A DNA stretch of 64,000 nt from Liopterus haemorrhoidalis. Lineage: Eukaryota; Arthropoda; Insecta; Coleoptera; Dytiscidae. Shown piece after piece: positions 53,403 through 64,000 of the stretch; the first letter of the stretch is position 1; every line of letters begins with the position of its first letter. The stretch covers positions 12,114,625 to 12,178,624 of the forward strand of contig OZ020624.1 of the NCBI GenBank assembly GCA_963971575.1, read 5' to 3'. Below the pieces are notes generated by a model. That model was not told the DNA's origin. It did not search any database and saw nothing but the letters and a program-made list of their open reading frames with translations. The translations under genes were made by a program, and so were the position numbers.

Positions 53403-54470
53403 CTAAATTAAGAATGTTACTTGTGGATTTAAATGGCATAAAATAAATATGGATAAAAGAGTTTGCAGTAAGTGCGAATTGAAAACAGACCCACAGAAAG
53501 ATGAGGTAAAATGTGATTTTGTTGGAGCAGGGGAAGATGGCGTTGGCATCTCTTTGGCGGCGGTGATACACTGAAGGCGACTGGGCCTGGTGGTGTTGCT
53601 ACCTGGATTGGACGTGGCAGCTGGGCGTACATTAGTAGCACCTAGGCTGCGGCTGGCCTCCAGTAGGAGGTACCTGAGAGGCGGTTGAAACAGGGCCCGA
53701 AGTACCTGGGTGGCGGTGGGACCGTGCAGTTGGCGACATCCTCGGTAGCCACGTAGTGGTTGGTATCCATGCGTGCTGGTATCCATGCGTGCTGGTATCC
53801 ATGCGTGCCGGATATGGTGCGGCGGTGGGCCGTGTAGTTGTTGACACTTGAGTGGCGGAATGTCGTGGTGGCCTGGTGTCGGATATAAGCACGGCATGCT
53901 TACGTTTTTTGGGGAGAAAGTACAGCGTACCTGTAGATGGACTTGCACACAACTGGTACGGAAGACTCACCGTACCTTAAGGCTAGGCTCAAGGATGTCT
54001 AGAAGAGTTGTGGGAGTAAAAACAGAAATGGAGTCTTAACCCGCTTGCAGGGGTTGGAGCTCGTACATACTGGAACCTGGGCTGATGATTCGTTTGATGT
54101 GGTAAGGGGCTGGGATTGTCTTCTTTTGTCCCGTATCAAGTTGTTGGTACAATTGTTTAACCATTGTAACTGTAGTTGATTTTCTTCCAAGTGGTGTAAC
54201 AAGAATTTGAATTGAGTTTCTTCGGATATTTTTGTTGTCTCTTCGCAGATGTTGCTGAAGTCTTTTACCATCTTGAGAGCTTCTGTTGTGTCATTCGTGA
54301 TTTTCAGTTTTTCCATACGGCAGTCCTATTCGAAACACAACAAGTGTTCAATATATCACTCTGGGTTTGGATGTTGTAGGGTGTAACTGTCTTGTGCAGT
54401 TCTTGGGAATGCCGAAAAACACAACAAGAGTAACAACAGGATCCATGCTACGTTTCTCCTTATTTTAGTT
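53403..54470 (-). pseudogene. Env-like region downstream of BEL pol (B1), including GC-rich repeat copy 2
   Basis: Minus strand from about 54460: a signal-peptide-like run (WILLLLLLCFSAFPRTAQD), a stop, then the frame 54316-53999 (KLKITNDTTEALKMVKDF, SNICEETTKISEETQFKF, WLNNCTNNLIRDKRRQS), resembling the N-terminal ectodomain of gypsy-type Env with paired Cys. From 54024 to 53593 comes the GC-rich repeat shared with 49275-49680. On this strand a frame rich in Pro, Thr, Ser and His (53948-53403) ends in a hydrophobic stretch. A 15 bp phrase (GGTATCCATGCGTGC) is repeated three times at 53761-53806. Position just after BEL pol recalls the env of roo-type elements. Confidence 0.4.
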
Positions 54471-54559
54471 CAGGGCAACGTTTGACTGCTTTTGTCGCAA
54501 AAGTTTGCAGCCTGTACTTATGAGGTCAGTGTAAATACTTTTTTTTTGTTTATTTCGAA

Positions 54560-55835
54560 AAGCTTTTCGTTCGATTCTGATGACGTTGGTAATGGAACGA
54601 TATGTTGTATACTTTTTTTATTGGGCTACCATCAAATTTTGTTACTGTGACAACTCGAACAGTTCCATCAGTAGACCGATGAACTTCTTGAATTTTTGCC
54701 AGAGGCAGAGACTTGGATTAATATTGTCGTCTTTAAGCTATATCGTCAATTTTTATTTTATCTTGCCTTGTTTTCCACTTGTACCTTTGTTGAAGTTAGT
54801 GTAGATATTCAGATGCCCATGAGTTCTAAAAATCTTTCTTGGCTTTTTCAATTTCCATCTTGATGAAATACAAGTGTTGATATTCGCTGTTATTGGGTCA
54901 GGTGGTGAGACAATTTCTCTTCCTATTAGAAAATGTCCCGGGGTTTAGACTTCTAAATCGTCAGCATCATTCGTCGGTATACAGAGAGGTCTTGAATTTA
55001 AGCATGCTTCTATCTGGCATAACAATGTATTCAGTTCTTCAACCGTAAGTATGGTGTCTCTAATGATTCTCTTTAAGTGATGTTCCATTGACTTCACTCC
55101 AGCTTCCCACAAAACTCCGAAATGAGGGGATAGGGGTGGAATGAAGTGCCATTGTGTGCCATATGTTAAAAGCAAATCTAAATTTTTGGTTTGCGTATAA
55201 TTGTGGATATTTCTTTACCGAGATGTTTACTGGCACCTACGAAGTATGTTCCGTTATAACTGTACATATGTCAACAGCGACCTCTTCTCAACTGAAATCT
55301 TGAATACTGCCAGGAATGAGGCTGTTGTCATGTCGGTAACTGCGTCAATATGCACAGCTTTGGTTGCCAAACAAACGAATATGACGATATATCCTTTGTA
55401 CTTGCGCCCTCTTCCTTTGGTTGTTCTGATTTGGATTGGGCCAGCATAATCTACTCCCGTATGGAGAAAAGGAGGTGTTGGTGTAATTTTGGCTACTGTA
55501 CATACAATGCATTTGTTGATTGCTGACTGTGCCGATCGTTTTCCGTTGGTGATCTAATAATTTCTTCTTATGTAGAGTGTTACGATGTCTATCCTGAGTA
55601 ATTAGTATTGCCAGATGAGAATGGTATGGAATGATAATGGAATGCTTCCGTTCAAATGGTAAGAGAAAGTTATGCAATCTGCCTCCAACCCTTAATATTC
55701 CATTATCGTTGATGAAGGGATTCAAATTTAATATCTTGTTGTTGTTTTCTTGTTTTTTGGTTGCTTCTGTTGATTTAGTGTTTGATTACTTTCTGGAAAT
55801 TTGCACTTTATCTGAACTCCCCGCATAAGTACCGA
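54560..55835 (-). pseudogene. BEL/Pao integrase (B1)
   Basis: Minus strand: INDNGILRVGGRLHNFLLPF near 55700 (BEL zinc-binding lead-in), frame-shifted core to about 55200, then WHFIPPLSPHFGVLWEAGVK, SMEHHLKRIIRD and LLCQIEACLNSRPLCIPTND in 55175-54945, and a C-terminal domain (PGHFLIGREIVSPPDP, DGTVRVVTVTKFDGSPIKK) to 54560. The PPLSPHFG..WE motif holds the catalytic Glu region typical of BEL/Pao. Multiple frameshifts. Confidence 0.8.
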
Positions 55836-56410
55836 TTCTAGTTCTTTTGTTGATAAGGATCCTGACACTCCTGACTTGTATAGGCAATGAATCTCTGACA
55901 GTAGGATAAAACTTTGATTAATCTTGTCTCTGATGAAGAGAAGCGGTTTAAGATTGTATTGTCAACTTCTTTTATTCCAACTTGGTGACATCTTTTTCAT
56001 TTCTTTTGTAGATGAGGGTGATTGTATTTGATCAGGCCATTCTTCAGTATTTAATAGCCAAATTAGACCATTCCACCATAGGCTGTGTTTTGTTATCTTT
56101 GAGTCATCTGTTCCTTGAGTCATGACATCTGCTGGATTGTCTTCAGTTTTGATGTATTTCCAAAATCGGTGATGCAGGATACTGTTTATTTGTGCAACTC
56201 GATTGGCCACAAATGTTTTCCATCGTACAGGGTCACCTTTTATCCAATCTAACGTGATCATTAAATCCGTCCACGCAATAATTGGTACATCTTGGATTTC
56301 TAATGCTATGACGGTTTTCTTAAGGCGCTTGGCAATCAGCAACACAGCACATAGCTCCAATTTTGGTAAAGTTGTTCTTGCTCTTGCTGGGGCTTTTTGC
56401 TAGTGATTTT
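55836..56410 (-). pseudogene. BEL/Pao RNase H (B1)
   Basis: The frame 56360-55962 reads MELCAVLLIAKRLKKTVIA, IIAWTDLMITLDWIKGDPVR, WKTFVANRVAQINSI and DNPADVMTQGTDD, then WWNGLIWLLNTEEWPDQ. ELCA...L, WTD...L.WI, FVANRV and NPAD are BEL/Pao RNase H landmarks. A frame change lies downstream near 55950. Confidence 0.85.
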
Positions 56411-57855
56411 TATTATTGCTCTAGATTTACCCACTATTAGTGTTGATTTCCAGGTATGTTACAGTATTTTCGTTCTTGCGTGTATTACAGCTCCGTATGC
56501 TTTCTCAGACGCATCACAGAATCTAGGTAGTTCTATGTTGCAATTTTTTTCAAAGTTTATCCATATCGGTAGTTCGATGTCTGCTACAGCATTTAACTGA
56601 TTGGAGAATTGTACCCATTTCATTTCCTGTTGTGGTGGTAGTAGTTGATCTCATTCTAACTAATGTAACCATAGTTCTGAAACAAAAGTTTTGCTTTAAT
56701 GATGACTGGTGATAACCAACCCAATGGGTCAAATACTTTAGCTATTTCAAACAAAATATTTCTTTTCGTGCCTTTTCTTGAGCTGATGAGTATTTGAAAA
56801 TGTCGGTATATAGTGACCAGTAGATTCTCAGACATTTTTTTACTTCATCTTCTGTTATTTTGATGGTTGACTGATCTCTTAGTTCTTCTGGCAGGTGCTG
56901 TAGTAGTTGTAAATTGTTACTTTACCATTTTCGTAAATTGAATCCCCCGGATTTCGATAAATCTATTAGCTCATTTTGAAGTAACAGTGCATCTTCTACG
57001 GAATCAGCATTGGAAAGTAAACCAGCCACGTAGATTTCGTTCATGATGATTTTTGATGCCTTTGGAAATTTAGTTTCTTCTTTTTTTCCTAGTTGTTGAA
57101 CTAAGTAAGGAGCTGCGGCGATACCATATGTTAGGACAGTTAGGATATATTCTTCGAACGGCTGTGTCCTGTCGAATCTCCATAGTATTCTATGATATTG
57201 TTGATCTTCTTCATCAATCTGGATTTGTCTGTACATTTTCTCTCTGTCTGCACTGAATACTACTGCGTGTTTTCTCTAGCTCAAGATTATGTCCGTTAGA
57301 TCTAGGTGCAGTCTTGGACCTACGTACATTGTTTCGTTAAGGCTGCTTCCAAATATAGTTTTACTTGATGCATCAGATACTAACCTTAATTTTGTTGTAG
57401 TGCTAGAATATCGTAGCACGGGTTGATGTGGAATGTAGTATTTGGCTTCATTGTGTTTTGTTCATTGATATTCTTGTATGAATTCTTTGTATTTTGTTCC
57501 TAATATTTCGTCCTTGACTAATCGTTTCTATAGTTGTAGTAATCTTGATACTGCTCTACTTTTGGAATCAACTAACGTGGTTGCATCTTCTTTGAATGGA
57601 ATTTTAACAGTGAAGGTTCCGTCTTTGTTTCTCTTTATAGTGTTTTCAAAGTGTTCTTCACATGCTTTGTCTTCTTCCGACAAGTTTCTCTTTGGAGGTC
57701 TTTCTTGTATCTCCCAAAAATGTATTAACTGTCATTGGTAAAATGTTTAATATTTCCCGAAAGTAACCAGCCGAGTTCTGTCTGTTGACCTAGTAGTCCT
57801 TCATTTGGTTTCTTTAACATGTGCTTGATTATTTTCCCAAATTCTTCTGCGCCCA
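56411..57855 (-). pseudogene. BEL/Pao reverse transcriptase (B1), 5' truncated
   Basis: Minus strand: LGWLLSGNIKHF near 57770, then stops, LVSDASSKTIFGSSLNETMY and VGPRLHLDL near 57390-57300, then the frame 57236-56922 (MYRQIQIDEEDQQYHRILWR, ILTVLTYGIAAAPYLVQQL, NEIYVAGLLSNADSVEDALL, SGGFNLRKW). The catalytic YVDD is YVAG here. Further Pol continues to 56411. Gag and protease are missing because LINE sequence begins at about 57860. Confidence 0.85.
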
Positions 57856-57859
57856 ATAT

Positions 57860-58745
57860 TTTTAATAATAATAAATCTTTATTGAATTCTAAAAAAGCAT
57901 ACAGTTTTTATGACAAAAATCTACAGAATTATTCATTTTATACGATAGCAACATTTAGTCAGTAACAATTATATATCTGAGTTTGGTGAATCAATTAATG
58001 AATAAATCATGTGTATCTACATTGCACAGGGTGTTTTTAGATGGATTTATATATATAACAAATATGGTTTTACCTATGTTTACAGATTGATTACAAGTAA
58101 ATGTGTGATGTTAAAAATGCTGATTATATACTTGATAGTATTAATGATTTTAATTTTTTTTTTTAATGAGAACATATTGGTTATAATTTTTAAATCTGTT
58201 GGTAAGCAAAACTACCGATAATAATGCACAGATTTTATTATTATCAACATTTTTCTGAATTGCGCTAGTTAGATCAATGACGGCAGTTTCAATATCACTA
58301 GATTTGCGAAAACCGTGTTGTCCATTGTAAAGAAAGTTTATACTGTCTAAATATTTAACAAGTCTGTTATTGACGGTAGTTAGGATATTGGTCTATTATT
58401 TGCAAGCTTCTTCACCACCTTTATATAAAGGAGTTATTATTGCACACTTCATGTCATCTGACAAAACACCTGTACTAAAGGTTTCGTTAATTAATTCACT
58501 TATAGCAGGTGCAAATTCATCACAGCACTCTTCGATGACTTTACAGCTTATATTATCACCTCCACTAGCTTTTTTAGTTTTTAAAGAATTAATTATGTCG
58601 CTCACTTCCAATGTAGTTGTTGTTGTTATAAACGTAGATGATGATGTCGATTGTTCCAATTCCGTATAAGGCATAGTTGGTATATTATCGGCAAGCTGTT
58701 GGCCTATGGTTGCGAAGTATTCGTTAAATGAATTAGCAAACTTCT
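57860..58745 (-). pseudogene. LINE ORF2 RT N-terminal part
   Basis: Minus strand from 58745: KKFANSFNEYFATIGQQLAD, then MPYTELEQSTSSS, VSDIINSLKTKKASGGDNIS, LINETFSTGVLSDDMKCAII and TPLYKGGEE (58674-58396). After a frame change: FLYNGQHGFRKSSDIETAVI near 58310-58260. These are the first RT blocks of jockey/CR1-type LINEs. To the left, 57860-58250 has no domain and an AATAATAATAAATC-type end at the BEL junction. Confidence 0.75.
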
Positions 58746-58884
58746 TTGTTATTTATATATTTTTTTTGTTTATTTATTTTTTTTTTTTATACAATTTTGG
58801 CCATTCCAACAAAACAATAATCCCAATAACAGGAATGGCTCTAACAAAAAAAAAAAGAAAAATTATAAATACATAATTATAATA

Positions 58885-59290
58885 CAAATTGCTTTGAGAA
58901 AGGACTTTATTGCTCTGGTAGCTTCCTAGACCTTAGTAAGGCCTTTGATTGTGCAAACCATGATATTTTTTATTAAAAAAATACAATTACACTTTTATAA
59001 AATTGATTGACATGAATAAATCATATAAAGTCATATCTTACCAACATAAAGCATTTTAGAACTTTGGGATTACGAGATCAAACATATCTCACATAGATCA
59101 TGGAGTTCCCCAAGGATCTGTTCTGGGTCCCATTTTATTTTTGATTTATATCAACGATTTGCCCCTTGTGTATATTAATTCAAACACCATCTTTTTTGCC
59201 GACGACACTCCTCATGGCCCTCCTGAGCAATTTTTCACTCCTTTCACTTTTCGACCAAAGACATTTATCTATGACTGATTTAAACAGCTA
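58885..59290 (+). pseudogene. LINE RT fragment on the plus strand (copy A)
   Basis: Plus strand in shifting frames: FLDLSKAFDCANHDI near 58925, then [34 protein letters not shown] and IFFADDTP (59090-59210). RT motifs are in correct order with FADD intact, but upstream and downstream parts are lost. It is in opposite orientation to the LINE at 58745. Repeated at 60850-61255. Confidence 0.75.
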
Positions 59291-59299
59291 GTTTTTTTC

Positions 59300-59520
59300 C
59301 TATTGTACCTAAATATAAAATTTCTTTTTTGAGAAATTCACACTAAGAAGGATTTTATTTTAAATTTACATTGCGTAGTCTTTGAAAAATTGAAATTAGA
59401 TTTTTATCATGATCTTGGAGGTTTCTTCCAAAAACAATTAATTCGTCTAAATAAACTAAACATTTTTCATAATTTAACTCGGACATTGCTATTATGTAGC
59501 TAATGGGTACAAATTAATGG
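59300..59520 (-). pseudogene. gypsy RT fragment (G10, copy A)
   Basis: Minus strand: IAMSELNYEKCLVYLDELIV, FGRNLQDHDKNLISIFQRL. It closely resembles G6 RT (MSGLNYDKCFVYLDLIVFGN). YxDD is YLDE. It is joined directly to the G10 leader, so Gag, protease and most of Pol are deleted. Repeated at 61265-61485. Confidence 0.7.
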
Positions 59521-59652
59521 GTACAATGGATATTTTGCAACATAGTTGATTTTTGTCCACTTGCACTTCACAAAAAGGTCATTCACTTACACTTCACTAA
59601 TCAGGGCGATGCGTTGGCTTCTCTGGATGACGTGGTAGGTGACGCTGGAACC

Positions 59653-59817
59653 TCACACTCGTTCTCTGGAATTCTGGAGTTCGTTCCTGTTGATTTCTTG
59701 ACGCACCATGCCTCGCAGATAATGTGCACACTTTTTGGCTAATATGGACCCAGCGATAAGCATTACTACTACTAATAGTATTATGAGCAGAATCTCTGTC
59801 AGTTCAAAACCACTCAT
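59653..59817 (-). CDS. short membrane-protein ORF in G10 leader (copy A)
   Basis: 54-codon frame: MSGFELTEILLIILLVVVML, IAGSILAKKC, then a basic tail (HYLRGMVRQEINRNEL). One clear transmembrane helix. Upstream of the ATG the frame remains open and reads KEEVVIAQAASG, matching the G6 leader frame (KGEIVIAQAGG). It starts about 160 bp after the PBS. Function unknown. Confidence 0.5.
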   Translation of the reverse strand: MSGFELTEILLIILLVVVMLIAGSILAKKCAHYLRGMVRQEINRNELQNSRERV

Positions 59818-59974
59818 CTTTGTTTGAGCATTTCCACTCGCTGCTTGTGCTATTACTACCTCTTCTTTTGAAGTTGTACTCCCTATTTTTCACTTTTTTT
59901 CCTTTTTTTCACTTATTAATTGTGGTTCTTATTTTATCATTTATACACATATTTTTACCACTACTATTTTATTT

Positions 59975-59992
59975 CCACTGGCAAGATCGCCA
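59975..59992 (-). other. primer binding site of G10 (copy A)
   Basis: Minus strand TGGCGATCTTGCCAGTGG begins at 59992, immediately after the LTR end ATTACA. Confidence 0.6.
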
Positions 59993-60231
59993 TGTAATGT
60001 CCGGTTAGTTTCGAGAAATGATAAGCATACATTAGAGTTTAAATATTATTTATTCATCTCTAACATCTACACTAATTACTTATATCTAATTACTGGCTAC
60101 TGGATGTTGCATATGTCTTCTTCTATATACTATATAATTGCTGACAGTATATATTGGATATAGCAATATAGCATGTTACCAATTGCAACATACTATGGTG
60201 TCAATCACCTGTATTGTCAGCTATTATTACA
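59993..60231 (-). repeat. LTR of G10, 239 bp (copy A)
   Basis: Minus strand from TGTAATAATAGC (60231) to GGACATTACA at the PBS. TGTAAT and ATTACA form matching inverted ends. It abuts the GCAC/AC repeat. The other LTR is absent. Confidence 0.65.
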
Positions 60232-60233
60232 GT

Positions 60234-60672
<439 letters not shown>

Positions 60673-61617
60673 AATTTGCGAAGTATTCGTTAAATGAATT
60701 AGCAAACTTCTTTGTTATTTATTTTTTTTTTTGTTTATTTATTTTTTTTATTTTATACAATTTTGGCCATTCCAACAAAACAACAATCCCAATAACAGGA
60801 ATGGCTCTAACAAAAAAAAAAGAAAAATTATAAATACATAATTATAATACAAATTGCTTTTAGAAAGGACTTTATTGCTCTGGTAGCTTCCTAGACCTTA
60901 GTAAGGCCTTTGATTGTGCAAACCATGATATTTTTTATTAAAAAAATACAATTACACTTTTATAAAATTGATTGACATGAATAAATCATATAAAGTCATA
61001 TCTTACCAACATAAAGCATTTTAGAACTTTGGGATTACGAGATCAAACATATCTCACATAGATCATGGAGTTCCCCAAGGATCTGTTCTGGGTCCCATTT
61101 TATTTTTGATTTATATCAACGATTTGCCCCTTGTGTATATTAATTCAAACACCATCTTCTTTGCCGACGACACTCCTCATGGCCCTCCTGAGCAATTTTT
61201 CACTCCTTTCACTTTTCGACCAAAGACATTTATCTATGACTGATTTAAACAGCTAGTTTTTTTCCTATTGTACCTAAATATAAAATTTCTTTTTTGAGAA
61301 ATTCACACTTAGAAGGATTTTATTTTAAATTTACATTGCGTAGTCTTTGAAAAATTGAAATTAGATTTTTATCATGATCTTGGAGGTTTCTTCCAAAAAC
61401 AATTAATTCGTCTAAATAAACTAAACATTTTTCATAATTTAACTCGGACATTGCTATTATGTAGCTAATGGGTACAAATTAATGGGTACAATGGATATTT
61501 TGCAACATAGTTGATTTTTGTCCACTTGCACTTCACAAAAAGGTCATTCACTTACACTTCACTAATCAGGGCGATGCGTTGGCTTCTCTGGATGACGTGG
61601 TAGGTGACGCTGGAACC

Positions 61618-61782
61618 TCACACTCGTTCTCTGGAATTCTGGAGTTCGTTCCTGTTGATTTCTTGACGCACCATGCCTCGCAGATAATGTGCACACTTTT
61701 TGGCTAATATGGACCCAGCGATAAGCATTACTACTACTAATAGTATTATGAGCAGAATCTCTGTCAGTTCAAAACCACTCAT
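61618..61782 (-). CDS. short membrane-protein ORF in G10 leader (copy B)
   Basis: Same 54-codon frame as 59653-59817, with no difference visible in the coding part. Confidence 0.5.
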   Translation of the reverse strand: MSGFELTEILLIILLVVVMLIAGSILAKKCAHYLRGMVRQEINRNELQNSRERV

Positions 61783-61957
61783 CTTTGTTTGAGCATTTCC
61801 ACTCGCTGCTTGTGCTATTACTACCTCTTCTTTTGAAGTTGTACTCCCTATTTTTCACTTTTTTTCCTTTTTTTCACTTATTAATTGTGGTTCTTATTTT
61901 ATCATTTATACACATATTTTTACCACTACTATTTTATTTCCACTGGCAAGATCGCCA

Positions 61958-62030
61958 TGTAATGTCCGGTTAGTTTCGAGAAATGATAAGCATACATTAG
62001 AGTTTAAATATTATTTATTCATCTCTAACA
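61958..62030 (-). repeat. LTR of G10, internally deleted (copy B)
   Basis: Retains the 73 bp next to the PBS (61940-61957), then jumps from CTCTAACA to GTACACGC, skipping 166 bp present in copy A. The break has ACA on both sides in copy A. Confidence 0.75.
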
Positions 62031-62153
62031 GTACACGCACGCACGCACGCACTCACGCACGCACGCACGCACTCACGCACGCACGCACTCACGCACGCAC
62101 TCACGCACATACGAACGCGCGCACACACACACACGCACGCACGCACGCACACA

Positions 62154-62197
<44 letters not shown>

Positions 62198-62207
62198 CAC
62201 ACACACA
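62031..62207. repeat. GCAC/AC microsatellite of copy B
   Basis: Mixture of CGCA and CTCA units with short AC runs; much shorter and more interrupted than at 60234-60671. Confidence 0.95.
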
Positions 62208-62296
62208 CAAATTATAAGTATTTGTATATATTTTAAACTAATAACTTTTTCTATGTTAATCGATTATTTTTTTTTTTTTATTTTTTTTTTTTATAG

Positions 62297-63111
62297 TCCT
62301 TTTTTTTGCTGGTTAATTTGGTTTGTGGTACAAGCAAATAACTAAATCCTTCTAAAATTGTAAGTAAATCAACATAAAAGTATAGTTTATTTTTTATTTT
62401 AAATGAAAATAGAAGGAAATTTATTTGTTGCATGTTTAAATTCAATTATTATTAAATATTTTTAAAAATTGTTAATTGATGTAAAATATAAAAATTTTAA
62501 TTTAAAATGCATTTATTATTGCAACATTAGAATATATTATTATGTTTAAAGTAAAAAACAAACTATATGTTTTCCAAATTTTTATTTTTATATATAAAAT
62601 TCTTTTGTTTTTATTTATTTATTTTAGTTGTACATCGTTGATTTTGTTGTTGGTGTTCCCTGTGGTCTGCTGGTGTTTCTGCAAAAAAAAAAAAAAAAAA
62701 TGTGAGTCAAATAACCTATAGGTATAGTTAATTTTTTCACTTTAAGCGGAACTAAATGGTAATTTATTTTAATTTATGTTGCATGTGTGTTCAAGTTATT
62801 TTTAAAGCTGGTTAATCAATGTAAAATATAAAAATTTTAAATTCAATTGTAAAATTTGAAATACATTTTCTTTTATTTATACAGTTACCATTAGTAACAA
62901 TATAATATTTTTTACCAATATTTTTTTTTATGAAACTAGATTTATTGTGTTAAAAATAACAGGTTTCAAAGTTGCATTCAAACGATAAAAATTACTATAT
63001 TTCAAAATCTAATTCTGCTTAAAGTGATTTTTTTTTAAATAATTTATTTTATATTTTTTATAGTTGCTTATTATCAACGTGTTGTTGCTGTGACAGATTG
63101 TTGCTACCCCT
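62297..63111 (+). other. three exon-like modules upstream of the MMP copy
   Basis: Each has an acceptor (TTTTTTATAG near 62296, TTATTTTAG near 62628, TTTTTTATAG near 63061) followed by 50-70 bp and a donor (GTAAGT near 62361, GTGAGT near 62701, GTAAGT near 63112). The intervening AT-rich sequences (62400-62560 and 62740-62880) resemble each other (TGTAAAATATAAAAATTTTAA in both), so this looks like duplicated intron-exon units. They could be 5' UTR exons of the MMP gene. No protein is evident. Confidence 0.35.
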
Positions 63112-63181
63112 TAAAGCCGTAAGTGAATTAACGCTATATGTTAAAAAAATTAATTAATATATAATATTTTGTTTTTTTCAG

Positions 63182-64000
63182 AAAATCCATCAACCATTAT
63201 TTTAATAATGAATTTCCTTATTTTATTCTCCTTTTTGTTCATTAAGCTCACCTTTGCTCAGAATGGTGTGTCCGATAATTCAAAATTTGCGTTGAATTAT
63301 TTTATAAAATACGGTTATGTTGAGACAGATAGCCATTCTCAAATTTTAATCACAAACAACAGTACAAAATATATTTCGGCTTTATCTGCATTTCAAAATT
63401 TTTTCCAAATTGACTCTCCCAATCTTGTGCTGGACAATGCCACTTTATCTGTAATGCGAAAACCACGATGTGGTGTTACAGATCATTTATTAAATTTTAA
63501 TACACATAACACTAGGTGGGAAAAAAATACAATTTCTTGGAATTATGCAGATCAGATTAAAGAATATTTGATAGATTTGGCTGAGAGGGCTTTCGAAATT
63601 TGGGCGAACGAAACAAACCTAGTGTTTTCGCGGTAAATTTACAATCCGGACATTTTAATTTAATTTCAAGCTCTGTCTCATTATCCTTCAAAACACAACG
63701 GACGGCATGAAAAATGCAACATTTTTGAAAAGACAACTTTAGCCCACGCGAAATTTCCAAATGAAGAGCAGTCAACTTTGGAAATTTCATTTTAATAGAC
63801 ATTTTAAATGGGATTTTAGAACAAGTGTTTGTGATCCGGGATATAAACATTTTTTATCTACCTTAATACATTAAATCGGACACACCCTGGGCATTTTTCA
63901 TTCAAACCATAGAAATTCTATGATGTTTCCCACCTCTCCGGGTGGCGTTTATTCTGTTCTATTCCAGGACGACATAGACGCCATTCAATCCCCGTATCAT
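63182..64000 (+). pseudogene. matrix metalloproteinase, inactivated copy (runs off right edge)
   Basis: After an acceptor (GTTTTTTTCAG) the frame has ATG at 63208, signal peptide (MNFLILFSFLFIKLTFA), an MMP propeptide (ALNYFIKYGYVETDS, SALSAFQNFFQI) and the cysteine switch KPRCGVTD (Cys codon 63469-63471). The catalytic domain starts ISWNYADQ. Stops occur at 63634-63636 and 63661-63663 in otherwise recognisable sequence (NPDI, SKHNGRHEKC, LAHAKFPNEEQST). A frameshift lies near 63795. The zinc site reads H-stop-IGHTLGIFH: the catalytic Glu codon of HExxHxxGxxH is TAA at 63872-63874. The Met-turn (SMMFP) and DDIDAIQSPY follow. Secreted MMPs cut extracellular matrix; this copy cannot encode a full enzyme. 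Confidence 0.85.

Larger units (their letters stand above)
60674..62070. repeat. tandem duplication, copy B
   Basis: Second copy of 58708-60296. It repeats the plus-strand LINE RT (60850-61255) and the gypsy RT fragment (61265-61485). It begins directly after the AC tract. Confidence 0.9.

Noticed and set aside
53403..53948. 181-codon Pro/His/Ser-rich frame as a host gene
   Set aside because: It overlaps a repeat shared with 49275-49680 and internal 15 bp repeats; kept only as part of the env-like region.

Overview
This is a eukaryotic, AT-rich and intron-bearing sequence, most likely from an insect or other arthropod. The evidence is a mauritiana-type mariner fragment, BEL/Pao and many Ty3/gypsy (errantivirus-like) elements with env remnants, an R4/Dong-like LINE in (TAA)n, jockey/CR1-like LINEs, and a matrix metalloproteinase gene copy with canonical splice sites. 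There is no bacterial gene organisation. Almost all recognisable coding sequence is transposable-element or virus-derived, and nearly all of it is broken.

Layout (most elements read on the minus strand). 1-1950: 5' part of a gypsy element (G1) with an intact Arc-like Gag-protease frame running off the left edge. 2.2-3.5 kb: diverged direct and inverted repeats. 3.56-5.37 kb: an unidentified virus-like ORF (+) and an RNA-virus-replicase-like pseudogene (-). 6.47-11.68 kb: a 5.2 kb foldback unit built from inverted 3' ends of a TE-like gene, itself split at 7737-10119 by a non-autonomous hAT-like insertion with 12 bp TIRs and an 8 bp target duplication. 12.07-12.69 kb: mariner fragment. 12.69-13.3 kb: ATTTGAAATA minisatellite. 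13.6-18.2 kb: gypsy G2 (env, IN, RNase H, broken RT, PBS, LTR). 18.2-22.2 kb: gypsy G3 (RT, PR, Gag, PBS, LTR). 22.8-23.3 kb: leader and LTR of G4. 23.3-26.5 kb: env-bearing gypsy G5 interrupted by a solo LTR. 26.7-28.1 kb: microsatellite with three nested R4/Dong-like copies. 29.2-29.9 kb: LINE ORF1. 30.2-35.3 kb: gypsy G6. 36.1-38.8 kb: two-LTR Gag-PR element G7. 38.9-43.3 kb: LINE fragments and a tRNA-like SINE. 43.3-53.1 kb: env and pol remnants of G8 and G9 with a perfect foldback. 53.4-57.85 kb: BEL/Pao pol followed by an env-like frame (B1). 57.86-62.2 kb: LINE plus a recent 1.97 kb tandem duplication carrying a gypsy leader/LTR (G10) and a long (AC)n tract. 62.3-64 kb: exon-like modules and a decayed matrix metalloproteinase gene.

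No cooperating gene system is visible; the window is a transposon graveyard with clear nesting events. The observations most worth following are the MMP copy whose catalytic Glu codon is a stop, the hAT-like element inside the foldback, a short membrane-protein ORF between PBS and gag in gypsy leaders, the intact Arc-like Gag-PR frame, and the stacked R4/Dong insertions. All family assignments come from motif reading, without database searches.
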